From: Septoria linicola
Taxonomy: Eukaryota > Ascomycota > Dothideomycetes > Mycosphaerellales > Mycosphaerellaceae
Length of the DNA stretch: 64,000 nt
Reading direction: 5' to 3'
NCBI GenBank assembly: GCA_024114885.1
Contig: CP099423.1
Span: 1,178,001 to 1,242,000, forward strand
The translations under genes and the position numbers were made by a program. The notes beneath the pieces were generated by a model. It was not told the DNA's origin and did no database searches. It was given only the letters and a program-made list of their open reading frames with translations. Positions 10,161 through 20,869 of this stretch are shown here, one piece after another (the stretch's first letter is position 1; each line of letters opens with the position of its first letter).

Positions 10161-13064
10161 TTACACGCGCGACGCCGGAGAGCGCATCTCCAACTTGCGC
10201 GGCTTTCTGCGCGCGGTGAGATGGTCCACATCTTCGTCCTCCGTATCCTGTTGCTGGCTATTGAAGCCACTATCGATCTCCGAACTAATTCCATCATCTT
10301 CTGTGTCCAGGCTGGCATGCTGTTGCAGGGCTCTCGATACACTTGTCAGAGCGTAGGAGCAATCGTCCAGCATGCGTGAGAGTTCATCCTCCAAGAACTG
10401 ATCGTCGGCCATGTCTGTCAAGGCGTCTGGATGTGGTGCCTGCAGGATTGGGAATTCGATCTCTGGCCTAGGTGGCTCAGCACTCGGCTCGCGTTGGCGA
10501 AGCGGCATTGTCACACCATTTGTACGCATCCTGTCATCTGCGAGACTATCACCAAGTCTTGGTAGTCTCTGCTCATCGCCGGGAGTCGCAAGGTACTGTG
10601 GGCTGCTTTCGAAGGTCTCATAGCTTGAGAAGCTTGGCCACTGGTTGTTCTCCGCCTCGACTGGTGTCAGGCCCAGTCCTTGCTCGAGTGTGCTAAAGCT
10701 CAAGTCTTGCTGCGATGTGTTGCTTGGAAGTGGACGATAGGCGCTAGTTGTAGGGCGTGAGGGCTCTATATCAGGCTCAGTACTTGAGAGGCTGGCGCCT
10801 CGTGCATGCATCGGCATAGTCTTATGGCTCAGTCGCTTGATCATGCCGCCTTCGGAGGCATAGGGCTTGTGATACGAGAACCGATTTCGGTCGACCTCGA
10901 CTTGCTCTGGATCGTCTTCTAGATCGAATGGGTTGCCGGAAGTAGCGTCAGTCATGTGCGAACTAGCTGTGCCTGGGCGCAGAATCTCGTTGCCAACTCG
11001 TGCGCGCTCTGCCGAACCAGCATCAAGATCGATGAGAGAGGTGACAGAATCTCTATTGGGAGAGCTCGCAGCAGTGTCGGAGTCGTGTGAGAGCCCTCTG
11101 AAGTGTCCTATTGGCTCTGTAGCAGTATGCATGAGTTGTGGACGGAACCCTGGCGGTAGTGCCCTGTCGCTGCCGGCAGGTGTCGAATCGAATGACTGCT
11201 CGGCCTCATCTAACGTGGCAGGTCCAGCAGTCTCGAAGGACCAGGCCATAGTTTCCGGCCTTGTTCTGACAGCCTGTGACGGTGCGATCGAAGAAATCCG
11301 CTCGGCTGTTTCGAACTTCCAGTCTCTTGTCTCGCGCTGAACGCGTGGCGCCGCAGTAGCAAAGTTCCACTCCATCGTAGCACGTCTGTCGGTGCTATCG
11401 TGCTGTCCATACTGATAGTTGTCATCATCGTCGTCGTCAATGCGAGGATATCGACCGGCAGGTCTGATCGTCTCTTCATTGATGGCCGCCATACGCATCT
11501 CGAGTGAAGACGTCCCTGCTGGTGTCATTGCATCATCCAAATCCAGCATCTCTACCACACTCTCTCTGCTGCTTGCACTCGAACCATATGCGCGCAGTGG
11601 GAGATCTGATGGGGCCGCGACTTGAGGTACTTTCGGACTCTCTGGCGGCTTCGGAAGCTGGTAGCCGTCAGGGTCATTTGTGTCAAACACCTTGTTCAGC
11701 AGGAACTCGCCACGACCAGCCGCTTTGTCGATGTGCTCTTGCTTGATCCGCTCCGCCACGGACAAGTTCTTCGTCTGCAGAGATGGTAGTCCCGAACTGG
11801 ATGGGCTGTCAAAGTTCCAATCGTCAAAAGCTGTACCTGTTGGCATTTGGCTGAGGCGGCGTCCCAACTCCTCGTCGAAGTTTTCGGAAGTGCTGAAATT
11901 CCATTCTTCGCCGTCATCGCCGTCGTCACTGTTTCCTGACTCGCCGTCGTCCTCAGTCGACTGGCGAGGATCAGCAGGGCCCGCCATCCAGAGTGATGCA
12001 CGCGATCCTCCACCATGTTCCCAGATCTTAAACCTCTCGATCAGGCGGACGAGATTACGTGTAGGATAGATGCGACTTGTGTCCTTCAGGTAGTGGTGAT
12101 TCAGAACAGCACTCGCACTTGGTCTCGCGTTCTTGTCGGGGTCGAGGCAGAATGCCACAAGATCCCGCAGCTCAGGCGAGTAGTCTTCGCCTTCAAGTCG
12201 TGGCGGTGCCTTCTCAAGCATTTCGGGTAGGAACGCGACGGATGTGGTAGGGTACGGTGGCGATCCAGTGGCCATTTCGAAGATGGTGCAGCCATAGGAC
12301 CAGATGTCGACCTCGTAGCCATAGCCTTCTTCGGTCTCTTTCTCGTCCAGGTGCTTGACCACTTCTCGAGGCATCCAATGTGGAGTACCAACGACCGTTT
12401 TGCGCTTCTCGGTATCATGACCGAGTACTCCGACAATGCCGAAGTCGCCAAGCTGGATCTCGCCAGTCTCAGTAATATAGACGTTGGCGCATTTGATGTC
12501 GCGATGTAGGATGTCTAGATCGTGCATGGACTTGACAGCGATAGCAAGCTCACGGGCGATGGGAATGATGAAGTGCTCCGGAAGACCAATGGGTCTGCCG
12601 TTTTTCTCGAACGGGCGCATGAGTGTTCTGACGCTGCCTCCAGTGCAGTAGTCTGCCACAATCCACAACTGACCATGCCAGTCGAACGCGTCGTGTATGA
12701 GGTTGACGTTCTTGGCATTGTTGTCTTTGAGCTGTCGCAAGATGCTGACCTCCTTCTGCACGTCTTCGATGTTCTTCTCGCGTCCTGTAGTCAGTGTCCA
12801 GCCCTGCTCCCAATCCTGGTCGTCAATATCAATTATCTTGACTGCCACGAGATTGTTCGTCTTCTTCTCCAAACATTTGTAGACGCGTCCGTACGCGCCT
12901 TTGCCAATAAGCTCGCGGAAGTCGTATGGTGGCGGCTTCGAGCCTAGTCGCTCAGATTTGCCGATGATGATTTGAGTCAGATCATACGCTTCCTTGATGC
13001 GTCTGTCGCGGTCTCTCTGATCTGCAATGCTGCGACCGACGGGATTGAGGCGCGAGTCGTCCAT
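10161..13064 (-). CDS. Ste20/GC-family serine/threonine protein kinase (Nak1/Kic1/Don3-like)
   Basis: A single 967-residue exon. The kinase domain is N-terminal: glycine loop GKGAYGRVYK near residue 54, ATP-anchoring lysine in VAVK near 76, catalytic loop HRDIKCANVYI, metal-binding DFG, and activation-segment end GTPHWMPREVV, which identifies the Ste20/GCK group; the usual APE triplet reads PRE here. Subdomain IX GYEVDIWSYGCTIFEMATG follows. The remaining 600 or so residues are a disordered acidic/Ser-rich tail ending in a short helical, Leu-rich segment (ELSRMLDDCSYALTSV) and a basic terminus. Known germinal-centre kinases of this type act in polarity and septation networks (with NDR kinases). 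The exact orthologue cannot be fixed without a tree. Confidence 0.85.
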   Translation of the reverse strand: MDDSRLNPVGRSIADQRDRDRRIKEAYDLTQIIIGKSERLGSKPPPYDFRELIGKGAYGRVYKCLEKKTNNLVAVKIIDIDDQDWEQGWTLTTGREKNIEDVQKEVSILRQLKDNNAKNVNLIHDAFDWHGQLWIVADYCTGGSVRTLMRPFEKNGRPIGLPEHFIIPIARELAIAVKSMHDLDILHRDIKCANVYITETGEIQLGDFGIVGVLGHDTEKRKTVVGTPHWMPREVVKHLDEKETEEGYGYEVDIWSYGCTIFEMATGSPPYPTTSVAFLPEMLEKAPPRLEGEDYSPELRDLVAFCLDPDKNARPSASAVLNHHYLKDTSRIYPTRNLVRLIERFKIWEHGGGSRASLWMAGPADPRQSTEDDGESGNSDDGDDGEEWNFSTSENFDEELGRRLSQMPTGTAFDDWNFDSPSSSGLPSLQTKNLSVAERIKQEHIDKAAGRGEFLLNKVFDTNDPDGYQLPKPPESPKVPQVAAPSDLPLRAYGSSASSRESVVEMLDLDDAMTPAGTSSLEMRMAAINEETIRPAGRYPRIDDDDDDNYQYGQHDSTDRRATMEWNFATAAPRVQRETRDWKFETAERISSIAPSQAVRTRPETMAWSFETAGPATLDEAEQSFDSTPAGSDRALPPGFRPQLMHTATEPIGHFRGLSHDSDTAASSPNRDSVTSLIDLDAGSAERARVGNEILRPGTASSHMTDATSGNPFDLEDDPEQVEVDRNRFSYHKPYASEGGMIKRLSHKTMPMHARGASLSSTEPDIEPSRPTTSAYRPLPSNTSQQDLSFSTLEQGLGLTPVEAENNQWPSFSSYETFESSPQYLATPGDEQRLPRLGDSLADDRMRTNGVTMPLRQREPSAEPPRPEIEFPILQAPHPDALTDMADDQFLEDELSRMLDDCSYALTSVSRALQQHASLDTEDDGISSEIDSGFNSQQQDTEDEDVDHLTARRKPRKLEMRSPASRV

Positions 13065-13614
13065 TCTGGCGAAGTCGACGCGTAAAGCGTCGTGCTCTTG
13101 TGATGGCCCAAGGTGTTTGATGGTAGGCCGCGCTGGTGTGGGTTGGAAGAAGTGTTTGGCGCCTGGCGAAGTGTTGTGTTAGTAAGACAGTGAGTCACGA
13201 GATGAAGTTCACATATGTTTTGGCAGCAGCAGCTCGCCCCCAGCTTCCGCCTCGCTTAGTCCCGGCAACTCTGCGCCCGTCGCTTGCCCTTTCACGCTCG
13301 ACATCCATGCGTGCATGTGTCGAACTCAGCCTCAAATTATTAGGCATTGACAGAGAGAACACATGACGCCGTGGTGTTCACAGCCCATCGAACAAGCCGG
13401 AAACATCGAGGTCAAGGCATGAGCTTTTCACACTCTGCGCATGTGACTCCGTTACAAGATGTTTGCAACGAAGCCAGAGCGCTCTTGGGCCTCTACAAGG
13501 AGCTGGACATTTGGGAGACGTTTCGTGCTCTGTTGAAGTACGAGCCCCCGACACTGCCTCAATGCATCTTGTACTGTACTGCGAATCTTGAGATGTCCAG
13601 TTGATGTGGACGTC
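13065..13614. promoter_or_regulatory. Presumed promoter of the kinase gene
   Basis: Noncoding by eye. It separates the kinase start from the 3' end of a small gene on the same strand. Short open frames here lack family features. Confidence 0.4.
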
Positions 13615-14186
13615 TCACTCGGCCGCCAGCTCCGTGAAGTCGTTCGATGCCAATCTTGGTACAGTACGCTTTGAGTGCCGTAGACAACCATGCAATGGTG
13701 AGATGTCGGTCCACAAGTCACGGGGAGCATCTGCCACTGCCTCCATCGAGTCGATATATTTGAAGGTGCCAAAAATTCGCTTCAGCTTGCGCGGTGAGTG
13801 ATCAAGACGAGGAGAACGTCTCGCACTCTCCGTGGCTTCTCTGATTCTTGAATCGATGGTTTCGCTCCGCGTCTTGGCCTTCGATGCCATGACCGTCGCT
13901 GAAGGCCGGAGAACGTCTTCAAACTGTCTCCATTCCTGGCACCTAGCGTATCACACCAAGTCTCCGACTTGATGTCACAGTACCCGCAATCTCGCTAAGA
14001 CACTCTCTACCGCTGCCGCTGCCGCCGCTCACACAACGAATGAAGGGGGAATGACTTACTCTCAAATGCGCTCCCAGCGCGCGATCGAAGGCCTGGTTGG
14101 CCTGTGGTGGTGGTGGCTGTGGTCTGCGTCAGCCCAGGTGAAGATGGCTTAGAGCCGTAGCTCTCGTTGGAGCTACGGCCGGCCAT
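13615..14186 (-). CDS. Small hypothetical protein, two-exon model
   Basis: Exon 1 runs from ATG 14186 to 14060 and begins MAGRSSNESYGSKPSSP, a Ser/Thr-rich segment ending GLRSRAGSAFE before a strong GTAAGT donor. An acceptor CTTCAG at 13904-13899 joins the frame to exon 2 (13898-13615), a basic region with RREATES/RRSPRLDHSPRKLKRIFGT-like composition ending at TGA, giving about 136 residues. The 161-nt intron is long for this window, so other acceptors are possible. No family is recognised. Evidence is limited to the matching phase and consensus splice sites. Confidence 0.35.
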
Positions 14187-14848
14187 CTTCTCGTCGTTGT
14201 CGCCTTTGTTGGCGTAGTCGACGAGAAGCGGCCGAGACAGAAGTGAAAGGGCATTTTTGGCAAAGCTCACCTCGTTAATGCAGGCTCTATGATTGGCTGT
14301 CTTGCTATGCGGTATGGCCGTCATGCACCTGTGCACCTCACTTGTGTGAAGTCGTCTTGCTATGTGCTTGAGGAGAAGTATGGCTCGTGAGCTTCCTTTT
14401 CTTGATACAATAACGCGTGAGGAATCGTGGCAAATCGATGGAAAAGAGGCTGTACTACACTCCAGACGCCGTATAATACATTAATGATCCCAAATTACCC
14501 GCGCAATGAAGAGTATGTGGCATGTACTGTAGGACGAAAAGGCATATGGAAAGCAGCTCGCCTCCGCGACAACGATGGAAGTCGCGACCCTGGACAGGGA
14601 TTAGCTGCATTAGCGTGATTGCCTTAGGCGAGCACAAAAGCTCACCTCCGCTTCGCGCTCGCATCCTTGTTCGTTTGACGTCGTTGCGCTGAGTGAAACC
14701 TGGATTTATGGAACGATGTGCCACAGGTTTGGTCACTCGATCGTAATGCATCAGCCAGATGGCAGCACGAAGAATGTGGCGTAGAATCACTCCCATAATG
14801 TAGGTCCGCAGTTCTCATTCTCGGCATCGTAACAATACAGAAACCAAA
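14187..14848. promoter_or_regulatory. Divergent intergenic region
   Basis: Lies between the small minus-strand gene and the plus-strand gene starting 14849, so it probably serves both as promoter. No motif or RNA gene recognised. Confidence 0.4.
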
Positions 14849-15442
14849 ATGTCGTCCAATCCAAGATCAAAACCAGCAGCAGCAACCGGCAAGCCCAAAC
14901 CCGTCAAACCACCAGTCTACAAAAACCCCGCCAACAAACCTCCCTCCGCTCCCAAAGCACCCCTCCGCTCTCCCTCCGCCCCAAACAAACCAAGACCATC
15001 CGGCGTAAGACCAACCCCATCCAAAAACCCACCCTCCACCAAACCACCCCTCCCCACCGTCTCAACCAAATCCTCCTCTGCTTCCACTCCCGCCAAAGCC
15101 GACAACTGGGTCAACCGCACCGTCCAATCCTACGTCCAAAGCTACGGCAACTACGTCTCCTCGTACATCACCGGCGCGGGCAACAGCGTGAACAAAGTCG
15201 GCGAAGGGATCAGCAATAGCATTTCCAACACTACGCGTGGTTGGGGACAGGGTGTGGCGGGGTTTGGAAATAATATTAAGGATCAGGTTGGTGTAGGGGG
15301 TCCGAGGGTGTCGACGGCGGGAAATCCGTTGGGGTTGGCGGGGGCGGGGAGTGCGAATGGGAGTGTTGGTGGTGGGCAGAAGAAGAAGCCAGCGGTGGGA
15401 GGGAATGGGAAGAGTGGTGGTACGAATCCGTTGGGGTTGTAG
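14849..15442 (+). CDS. Hypothetical Pro/Lys-rich and Gly/Ser-rich protein
   Basis: An intronless 197-residue protein. Residues 1-85 are a basic proline-rich tract (many KPP, PSAP and NKP blocks). Residues 86-145 form the only structured-looking part, with NWVNRTVQSYVQSYGNYVSS followed by alternating Asn/Ser/Gly that could form amphipathic helices. The tail is Gly/Asn-rich and repeats the short phrase NPLGL twice, once at the very C terminus. The ATG follows an A-rich leader (CAGAAACCAAA), a favourable fungal start context. No domain or function is recognised; the composition suggests a disordered protein associated with membranes or RNA, which is speculation. Confidence 0.6.
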   Translation: MSSNPRSKPAAATGKPKPVKPPVYKNPANKPPSAPKAPLRSPSAPNKPRPSGVRPTPSKNPPSTKPPLPTVSTKSSSASTPAKADNWVNRTVQSYVQSYGNYVSSYITGAGNSVNKVGEGISNSISNTTRGWGQGVAGFGNNIKDQVGVGGPRVSTAGNPLGLAGAGSANGSVGGGQKKKPAVGGNGKSGGTNPLGL

Positions 15443-15958
15443 AGGAGGATGGAGTGAATGAATGGCGGACTGGGTGGAAGCAGGAACAGGACAGACTTAC
15501 TATCAGAAAGTCGCTCACAGGATTTCGAGGTGCCAACAATGATCGGTTGCGCTCAGACACCCTCAGCTTGCGTTGCGTACGCTGGAGAGAGGTGTGAAAC
15601 ACTCGTTCTTGAGCGTAGCCTGCAGGTAATGACAGTACAGAACAGCGTAGGGCATCAGGATGGCGTTTTGGTTAGGCGATAATCAACGGTGATGAACAGG
15701 ACGAATTCATACGCAAATTGTTTGAGCAATGTACTTTCATTGCATATCTGCTCATTCGAAGTCTTCTCCATCTTTCTCAAATCCACGCTAAATCTTCCAA
15801 TCCGCACTGCTGTGCTGATGCTCAAGTCAAAGACGCTGGTATCAAAAGCATCTGGTCATCCTTGAACTCCACGCTATGCAAAGAGGCACATTCTTCCTTC
15901 CCACGAATAAACTCCATCGCTAATAACGCTGCACTTTTTGTTCCGTTGTCCATAATTT
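15443..15958. other. Convergent intergenic region
   Basis: 3' flanks of the Pro/Gly-rich gene and of RRN3. Nothing else seen. Confidence 0.45.
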
Positions 15959-18031
15959 TCATCCACTGATCAATGTTACTCCTGGCGAGGAGAGCGGTGG
16001 TACTGCAAAAGTCTCTTCTGGTATTGAGTCGTCGTCGCTTTCATATTCTTCTACTTCCTCCTCTTCCTCGTCGCTATCCTCTTCATCTTCCTCGTCATCG
16101 TCGTCGTTCTTCAATCCTTGTGGTAATTGCCATTCGTTGAATTCGCCTTCGATCCATCTTTTACTTTGCGGGAGGTGGTAGGGGTCGAATGGGAAGTATG
16201 CTTCGAGCTGGTGGTGCGAGTCACCGGTCTTGCGGTCCCAGGCTGTTTCTCTTCGCCCGATGTCAAGTCCACCAGCGAGGCTGTATAGCTGAGGCGCTTG
16301 TCCAAGGCGAATACGCTTGTTACGCTCAATCAGCGAGAACACGTAAAGGAAGCGCAGGTGCCATGCTATCTTGGCAAACTCGCCAACAATCGCAGGCGAA
16401 CAGACTTTGAGCGGGTTGAGCACTGAAGTCATGTTACGGTTGAGCGTCTCTTTGACCCCGGGAATCCATGGCAAGTCGCGCTGCTCAGCAATCATGTCCT
16501 CTTCTGTCATGTCCCCGAGCTTAGTGCGGTCGATCAGGTCTCGCCATCGGAAGCAGAAAATGTAGAGCAAAGCCTGTGCAATGGCATAGTACATGCCGTA
16601 CATCTTCCGGTCTGGACCTTGGCTGTGCGGCTCGTAGACATATCGCAGCTCGTCCATCACGCGGCCCAGCTCGATGAAGACTCGTTGCACCAGGTACATA
16701 GGTAAATGTGAAGCTCGTGCAGTGAAGCTAGCCACATAAGCACATGCCTGCAGTCGCAGAGGCGTAGCAACGTCTCGGGCAGTGGTACGCTTGATGAAGC
16801 GGTTGATGAAGTCTTCCGAGTATGCAGTCGAGTATTGCGAGAAGTGGAACAGCAAGAATTGTGCATGTCTCGACCGGTGTGGCATGATGAAGTTGTTGAA
16901 GTGCGATAGCAGCTCCTGGTAGGCAGCATTCGTTCTCGGAGTCGAATTTGGCGTGAAGGATGGTTGGTAGTGCTCGAATAGCAGGTCTTGTGTGCCGTCC
17001 ATCTTCGCGACCTGCAGGCGTAGCTCTTTCAATCTCATTTCCTCATCTGTCGTGGTCATTTCGGACTCGGAGACCGACTCATCATCGCTGTCCTCGTCGT
17101 CGTCTGCTGCCCCCATTCCGCCGAATCTCGAGTCGCGCTGCAGTAGACGCTCCTCTGCATCATCATCTTCTAGATCCTCAATGTCTTGCTGTATCTGCAC
17201 ATCGATGTCTACCAAGCGCTGCATGATCAACGACATGACCTCGCCTTTGATCTCGGGAATCGCGTCGGCTAATCGTAGCATGTGTCGCTGGTATTGCAGA
17301 TATCCTTTTGCAGTCGACATGTCGTTGGGAAATTGATGTCTGAGCATGCGAAGCAGCGCACTACTCGCTGGAGGGATACGTGCGATGATAGTCTGCAGCA
17401 CGCCGTGGAGTCGATCAAACATAGTATTGCGGTCGACCATATCTTCGCCGGGCACTCTACCCGCGGATGCAGGCAGTCGCTCAAAGTTGGATACTAGCCT
17501 CTCCATGATGGGCGACATGAATTTGCCATGTGTGTTCGCAAGTACGCGCAGAAACTCCTGGTAGACTCGAATGAATTCCTCGTCACGTCCTAGCCATGAG
17601 AGGTCCAGCAAAGCCAGGACTAGCTTGGAGCAGTCGCCGAGAACACTGATGTGCGATCCAAGTGCCATAATGTACTTCTTGAGCAAATTCGAAGTCGGCG
17701 CATCATTCGAGGAGGCATCTTCGCTCAATAGCTCCAGCAGCTTTGCATACTCGGAATCGTCCTTGGACTCGCCTGGGGCGAGGTGACCGTGAATGGCAGA
17801 TCGGACCTTTTCCCTCACCCACTCAGAGGTCCGATCTGTGTCTGCGCCAATGATGCGAACTTCGACATCGTCGCTGAACTCCACTTTCAGCCGTTTCGTC
17901 GTCTGAGAGAGGCCGGCCTCGTCGTCGGTGTCGAGGTATGAAGAGTCGCGCTTTAGACCCATCGTGGGGCGCTTGGACAGCGGTGTTGGTGGCGGTGGCA
18001 TGGCGCCGACGGGAGCCGCGAGGGAGACCAT
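15959..18031 (-). CDS. RRN3: RNA polymerase I initiation factor RRN3 (TIF-IA)
   Basis: A single 690-residue exon. The body is an all-helical HEAT-like protein with the conserved RRN3 landmarks NRFIKRTTARDVATPLRLQ, CAYVASFTARASHLP and a YGMYYAIAQALLYIFCFRWR segment. Its length is similar to yeast Rrn3. RRN3 binds Pol I through the A43 stalk and recruits it to the core factor at the rDNA promoter. Two acidic regions are visible: one in the middle (DDDEDSDDESVSESE) and a very acidic C-terminal stretch of Asp/Glu, near-uninterrupted for about 35 residues, typical of the family. The N terminus is proline-rich and probably disordered. The ATG at 18031 is the first good start, and another in-frame Met follows at residue 11. 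Confidence 0.9.
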   Translation of the reverse strand: MVSLAAPVGAMPPPPTPLSKRPTMGLKRDSSYLDTDDEAGLSQTTKRLKVEFSDDVEVRIIGADTDRTSEWVREKVRSAIHGHLAPGESKDDSEYAKLLELLSEDASSNDAPTSNLLKKYIMALGSHISVLGDCSKLVLALLDLSWLGRDEEFIRVYQEFLRVLANTHGKFMSPIMERLVSNFERLPASAGRVPGEDMVDRNTMFDRLHGVLQTIIARIPPASSALLRMLRHQFPNDMSTAKGYLQYQRHMLRLADAIPEIKGEVMSLIMQRLVDIDVQIQQDIEDLEDDDAEERLLQRDSRFGGMGAADDDEDSDDESVSESEMTTTDEEMRLKELRLQVAKMDGTQDLLFEHYQPSFTPNSTPRTNAAYQELLSHFNNFIMPHRSRHAQFLLFHFSQYSTAYSEDFINRFIKRTTARDVATPLRLQACAYVASFTARASHLPMYLVQRVFIELGRVMDELRYVYEPHSQGPDRKMYGMYYAIAQALLYIFCFRWRDLIDRTKLGDMTEEDMIAEQRDLPWIPGVKETLNRNMTSVLNPLKVCSPAIVGEFAKIAWHLRFLYVFSLIERNKRIRLGQAPQLYSLAGGLDIGRRETAWDRKTGDSHHQLEAYFPFDPYHLPQSKRWIEGEFNEWQLPQGLKNDDDDEEDEEDSDEEEEEVEEYESDDDSIPEETFAVPPLSSPGVTLISG

Positions 18032-18865
18032 GTTGAAGCGTCTCCGGCGGGCATTGAAGGTGGTCTAGGTGTAAGAAATGGGTGGTGGCCGTGGTCCGCA
18101 CGAAAAGGTGTGTGGAGAATTGACCAAAGAATTCACCGCTGTCGTGTGAGGCGGCCTGTGCCATCCTTGTACCACAGAAACCTTATTTTAGTGAAGCTTG
18201 GCACAAAATCGTCACTGCACTGCACTGCTCGATGTTCGATGTCGTCTTGGAGTTCATGATGCATACCACTGATGGACAGCTGCATGTTCAAGCAGCAAGA
18301 TGGACAAGACCAGTGACACCTGTGCTGCTCACTTTTCAGCCGGCATCATATTGTTCGCAAGAGTCCGGGAGTCGCATCTCTGGCGTTCTCTACTGGCCTT
18401 TTCGTTTTGCAACCACGCGACTTGCCATTATCTGAATTCATGATCCGACTAACACCATACTGCTAGCAACCAAGCGAATGCTCCTCTCAACCGTCTCTTG
18501 TGGCCAGAAGTCAGTGCTGTCTACGTATCGGAAGGCCAAGAAGTGCTTCACCGAGGAGCTGAAGATCTCTTTGAGGTCATATGAGGCTGAACTCCTGGCT
18601 AGCTATGGGCAACGTAAGGAGATCATCGTGCGCAATTCATCCTTACCAGAGCTGGAATCCAGAATCACGGCGACGTAGAATACACCGGTATGATCGTTGA
18701 CTCAATTTTAGTCTCCAGCCAATGGAAGCCACGATTTTTGTGCTGAGCAGACTGAGACTGGCGAACAGTACCATCACTCTCCCAGAAATCTTTAACATTC
18801 AGTCTTAAATACCTTTTCATCGCCTGCTTGCATTTCAAGCTCATCGTATGTCGCACAGCTTCAAG
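18032..18865. other. Intergenic, no gene supported
   Basis: Probable RRN3 promoter on the left. A 66-codon frame at 18478-18678 has no recognisable features and is not called. Confidence 0.4.
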
Positions 18866-19546
18866 ATGGACAAGAGAACGACTGCGCCGAAGCTACCGTC
18901 CGGATTTTTGTCCCTGCCACGGGAACTGCGAGATGTCATATACGAGCTCTGTTATGCCGACGATATTTCACTCGATTGGTAGGACATCCGGGATATTGAA
19001 CCGGAATGCACACTGTGCTACGCGCCGCACCTATCGCTGCTTCTTGCGAATCGTCAGATAAACCAAGAATATGAGGACCGAGTGGAGGCCGTCAGTGCAC
19101 CCACCCTCATATTCACGAGTCAATTCTACTGGTACCAATCTTACCTACACTTGCACGCTCAGCACTTTCTGTCACACGTGCAAGTGCTTGAATTCAATCT
19201 GCAAGTAAGCCGCGACTTCTTCTTTTCAGAGCTTGTCTGGAAGGGGCCTCACCAAGCCGATTTTGACGGCGAAAAAATGGGACTGCATCCTCACGGGCTA
19301 CATTATCATCTGGAGCGCCGGGTAACCCCTGCAGAATGGAAATTGAATGTGCTATATCGTGGGCCGCCAGCCAAAGGGTCGGAGTTGCTTTCGGAGCTCA
19401 AAGACATAGTTGAGAGAACCTCGTTCTCGAGTATCGATGTGATCCTGGGAGAGCATCACCTTTTCGGACGCGACGAGATAGTCGACGATTTTCGTGATGT
19501 GAAGCAGTTGGGCATTCACGCTAAGTGGCGATCTGGGAATGGCTGA
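18866..19546 (+). pseudogene. F-box-like protein pseudogene with in-frame TAG
   Basis: From ATG 18866 one frame reads to the stop at 19546 (226 codons) with a single TAG at 18980-18982. Before the stop it reads FLSLPRELRDVIYELCYA, after it HLSLLLANRQINQEYEDRV; both blocks have counterparts in the neighbour at 20044 (FLGLPQELRDLIYDAC and QLSLLRVNHQVRDEYQ) at the same spacing. No GT..AG pair can remove the stop without destroying the second block or the frame, so a nonsense change is the best reading. CAG to TAG would be a C-to-T change. Function of the family is unknown; the N-terminal motif resembles F-box or 2EXR domains. Confidence 0.6.
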
Positions 19547-20043
19547 ATAGCAGGTGAAGGATTGAGCAGGGCCCCACCTCGTATCAGATGGTGGTAGAAC
19601 ATGGTGCGTAGCACTGTTACGACAGGTCAGCATATCGGCAGGAGGATGTCAGACAATCTTTAGCAGTAATGATAGGCCAGGGGTATTGAACTACAGCAGG
19701 AGCTCACGGTCTTGCGTACATCTTACAATGCTAGAAGTTCTCCTGCTCACTGGGATCGACCGAGATGCTTGAAGCGCATTTGGTCGCCGCCCACGTCTGA
19801 TGATGATCCAGAGCGACAATCAGGGGGAGAAGCTTGCCCTCATTCAGAATCTGCCACAGTATTAGTGCGCAGGATTAGCTTTGGGATCCAGTCGACCAAC
19901 GTGGCGACACTGCGCCGATGAAAGTTTGGCAGTACCATGGACATGACCCTGGACAAATATTACAAGAATACTATTCTTGAAAGTGCTTTCACTCTGGCTT
20001 TCTTCCATCGGACACAGAACAAAATTGCTTCACACTCAGTAAA
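19547..20043. other. Intergenic between two related pseudogenes
   Basis: No coding signal. Presumed promoter of the second copy. Confidence 0.4.
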
Positions 20044-20569
20044 ATGACGATTCGATCAGCGACCTTTCTCGGCCTGCCACAAGAGCTCCGCGACCTCATA
20101 TACGATGCCTGCCATGGCGCTGACATCGAAGTCGTGGACGACGAAGTTCTACTAAAGTCTTTCAACCTCTCGCTCCGCCATACACCACAACTTTCACTAC
20201 TTCGAGTAAATCATCAGGTACGCGATGAATACCAAGCACACCTGGACCTCAAAAGCGACTGCACTCTCACTATCACCAACGACCTCGTCAACCCCCGATA
20301 CTTCCTTGTATCAGTCCCGAAAGAATGGCTGCCTCATGTTCGACTAGTAGAAGCCAAGATCCAGACACTCTGTGGAAATTGTGCCCTGGTCCCACAATGG
20401 CTGCCCCTAGAGCGTCTGTGTGGCACAGTATACTGTATACGACTGTCTGCACAGCGAGGACATTCTTAAGCACGGAGAGTGGATGTCAGATTTGGCGGCG
20501 CAATTGCCGTCAACAGCGAGTTGGAAGGTGAACATACTTGCTCGAGGAATACCGGCCGAGCGTGAATAG
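20044..20569 (+). pseudogene. Second F-box-like paralogue with probable frameshift
   Basis: The ATG frame runs 141 codons to a TAA at 20467-20469 and starts FLGLPQELRDLIYDAC. The family sequence appears to continue in the +1-shifted frame to a TAG at 20567-20569: that frame contains WKVNILARGIPAERE, matching WKLNVLYRGPPAKGS in the copy at 18866. The shift falls somewhere around 20410-20440 and no plausible intron explains it. If the first stop is used instead, the product is a 141-residue truncated protein, so it could still be expressed. The call rests on similarity to one neighbour only. Confidence 0.5.
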
Positions 20570-20869
20570 CCTTTGGGACAGGAGTACTGCGATCTGAAGA
20601 TGAGTAGGACGCAAGCGTCCGTACCTTTATAGAGCATAGATGTCGAATGTGGGCAACCGCCGTCAAAGCGGTTTTGCATTGACGGTAGCGATGATTTCCA
20701 CTCTGTCAAGCGACTCGGATGCTATGGCACTTGGAGGTCAGAGCGTGGTTGGAAAGCAGGTCCGCAGGCAGAGAGTATTAACGAGTAACTCGATCGTTCA
20801 AAATGAGCTTGTCAGACACGCCTTTCTAGCATCAACTTCACACAAACCCACCACCAATCTCACTCCCTC

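Noticed and set aside
18478..18678. 66-codon frame upstream of the F-box-like pseudogenes
   Set aside because: No similarity to either F-box-like copy and no recognisable feature; too short to call.
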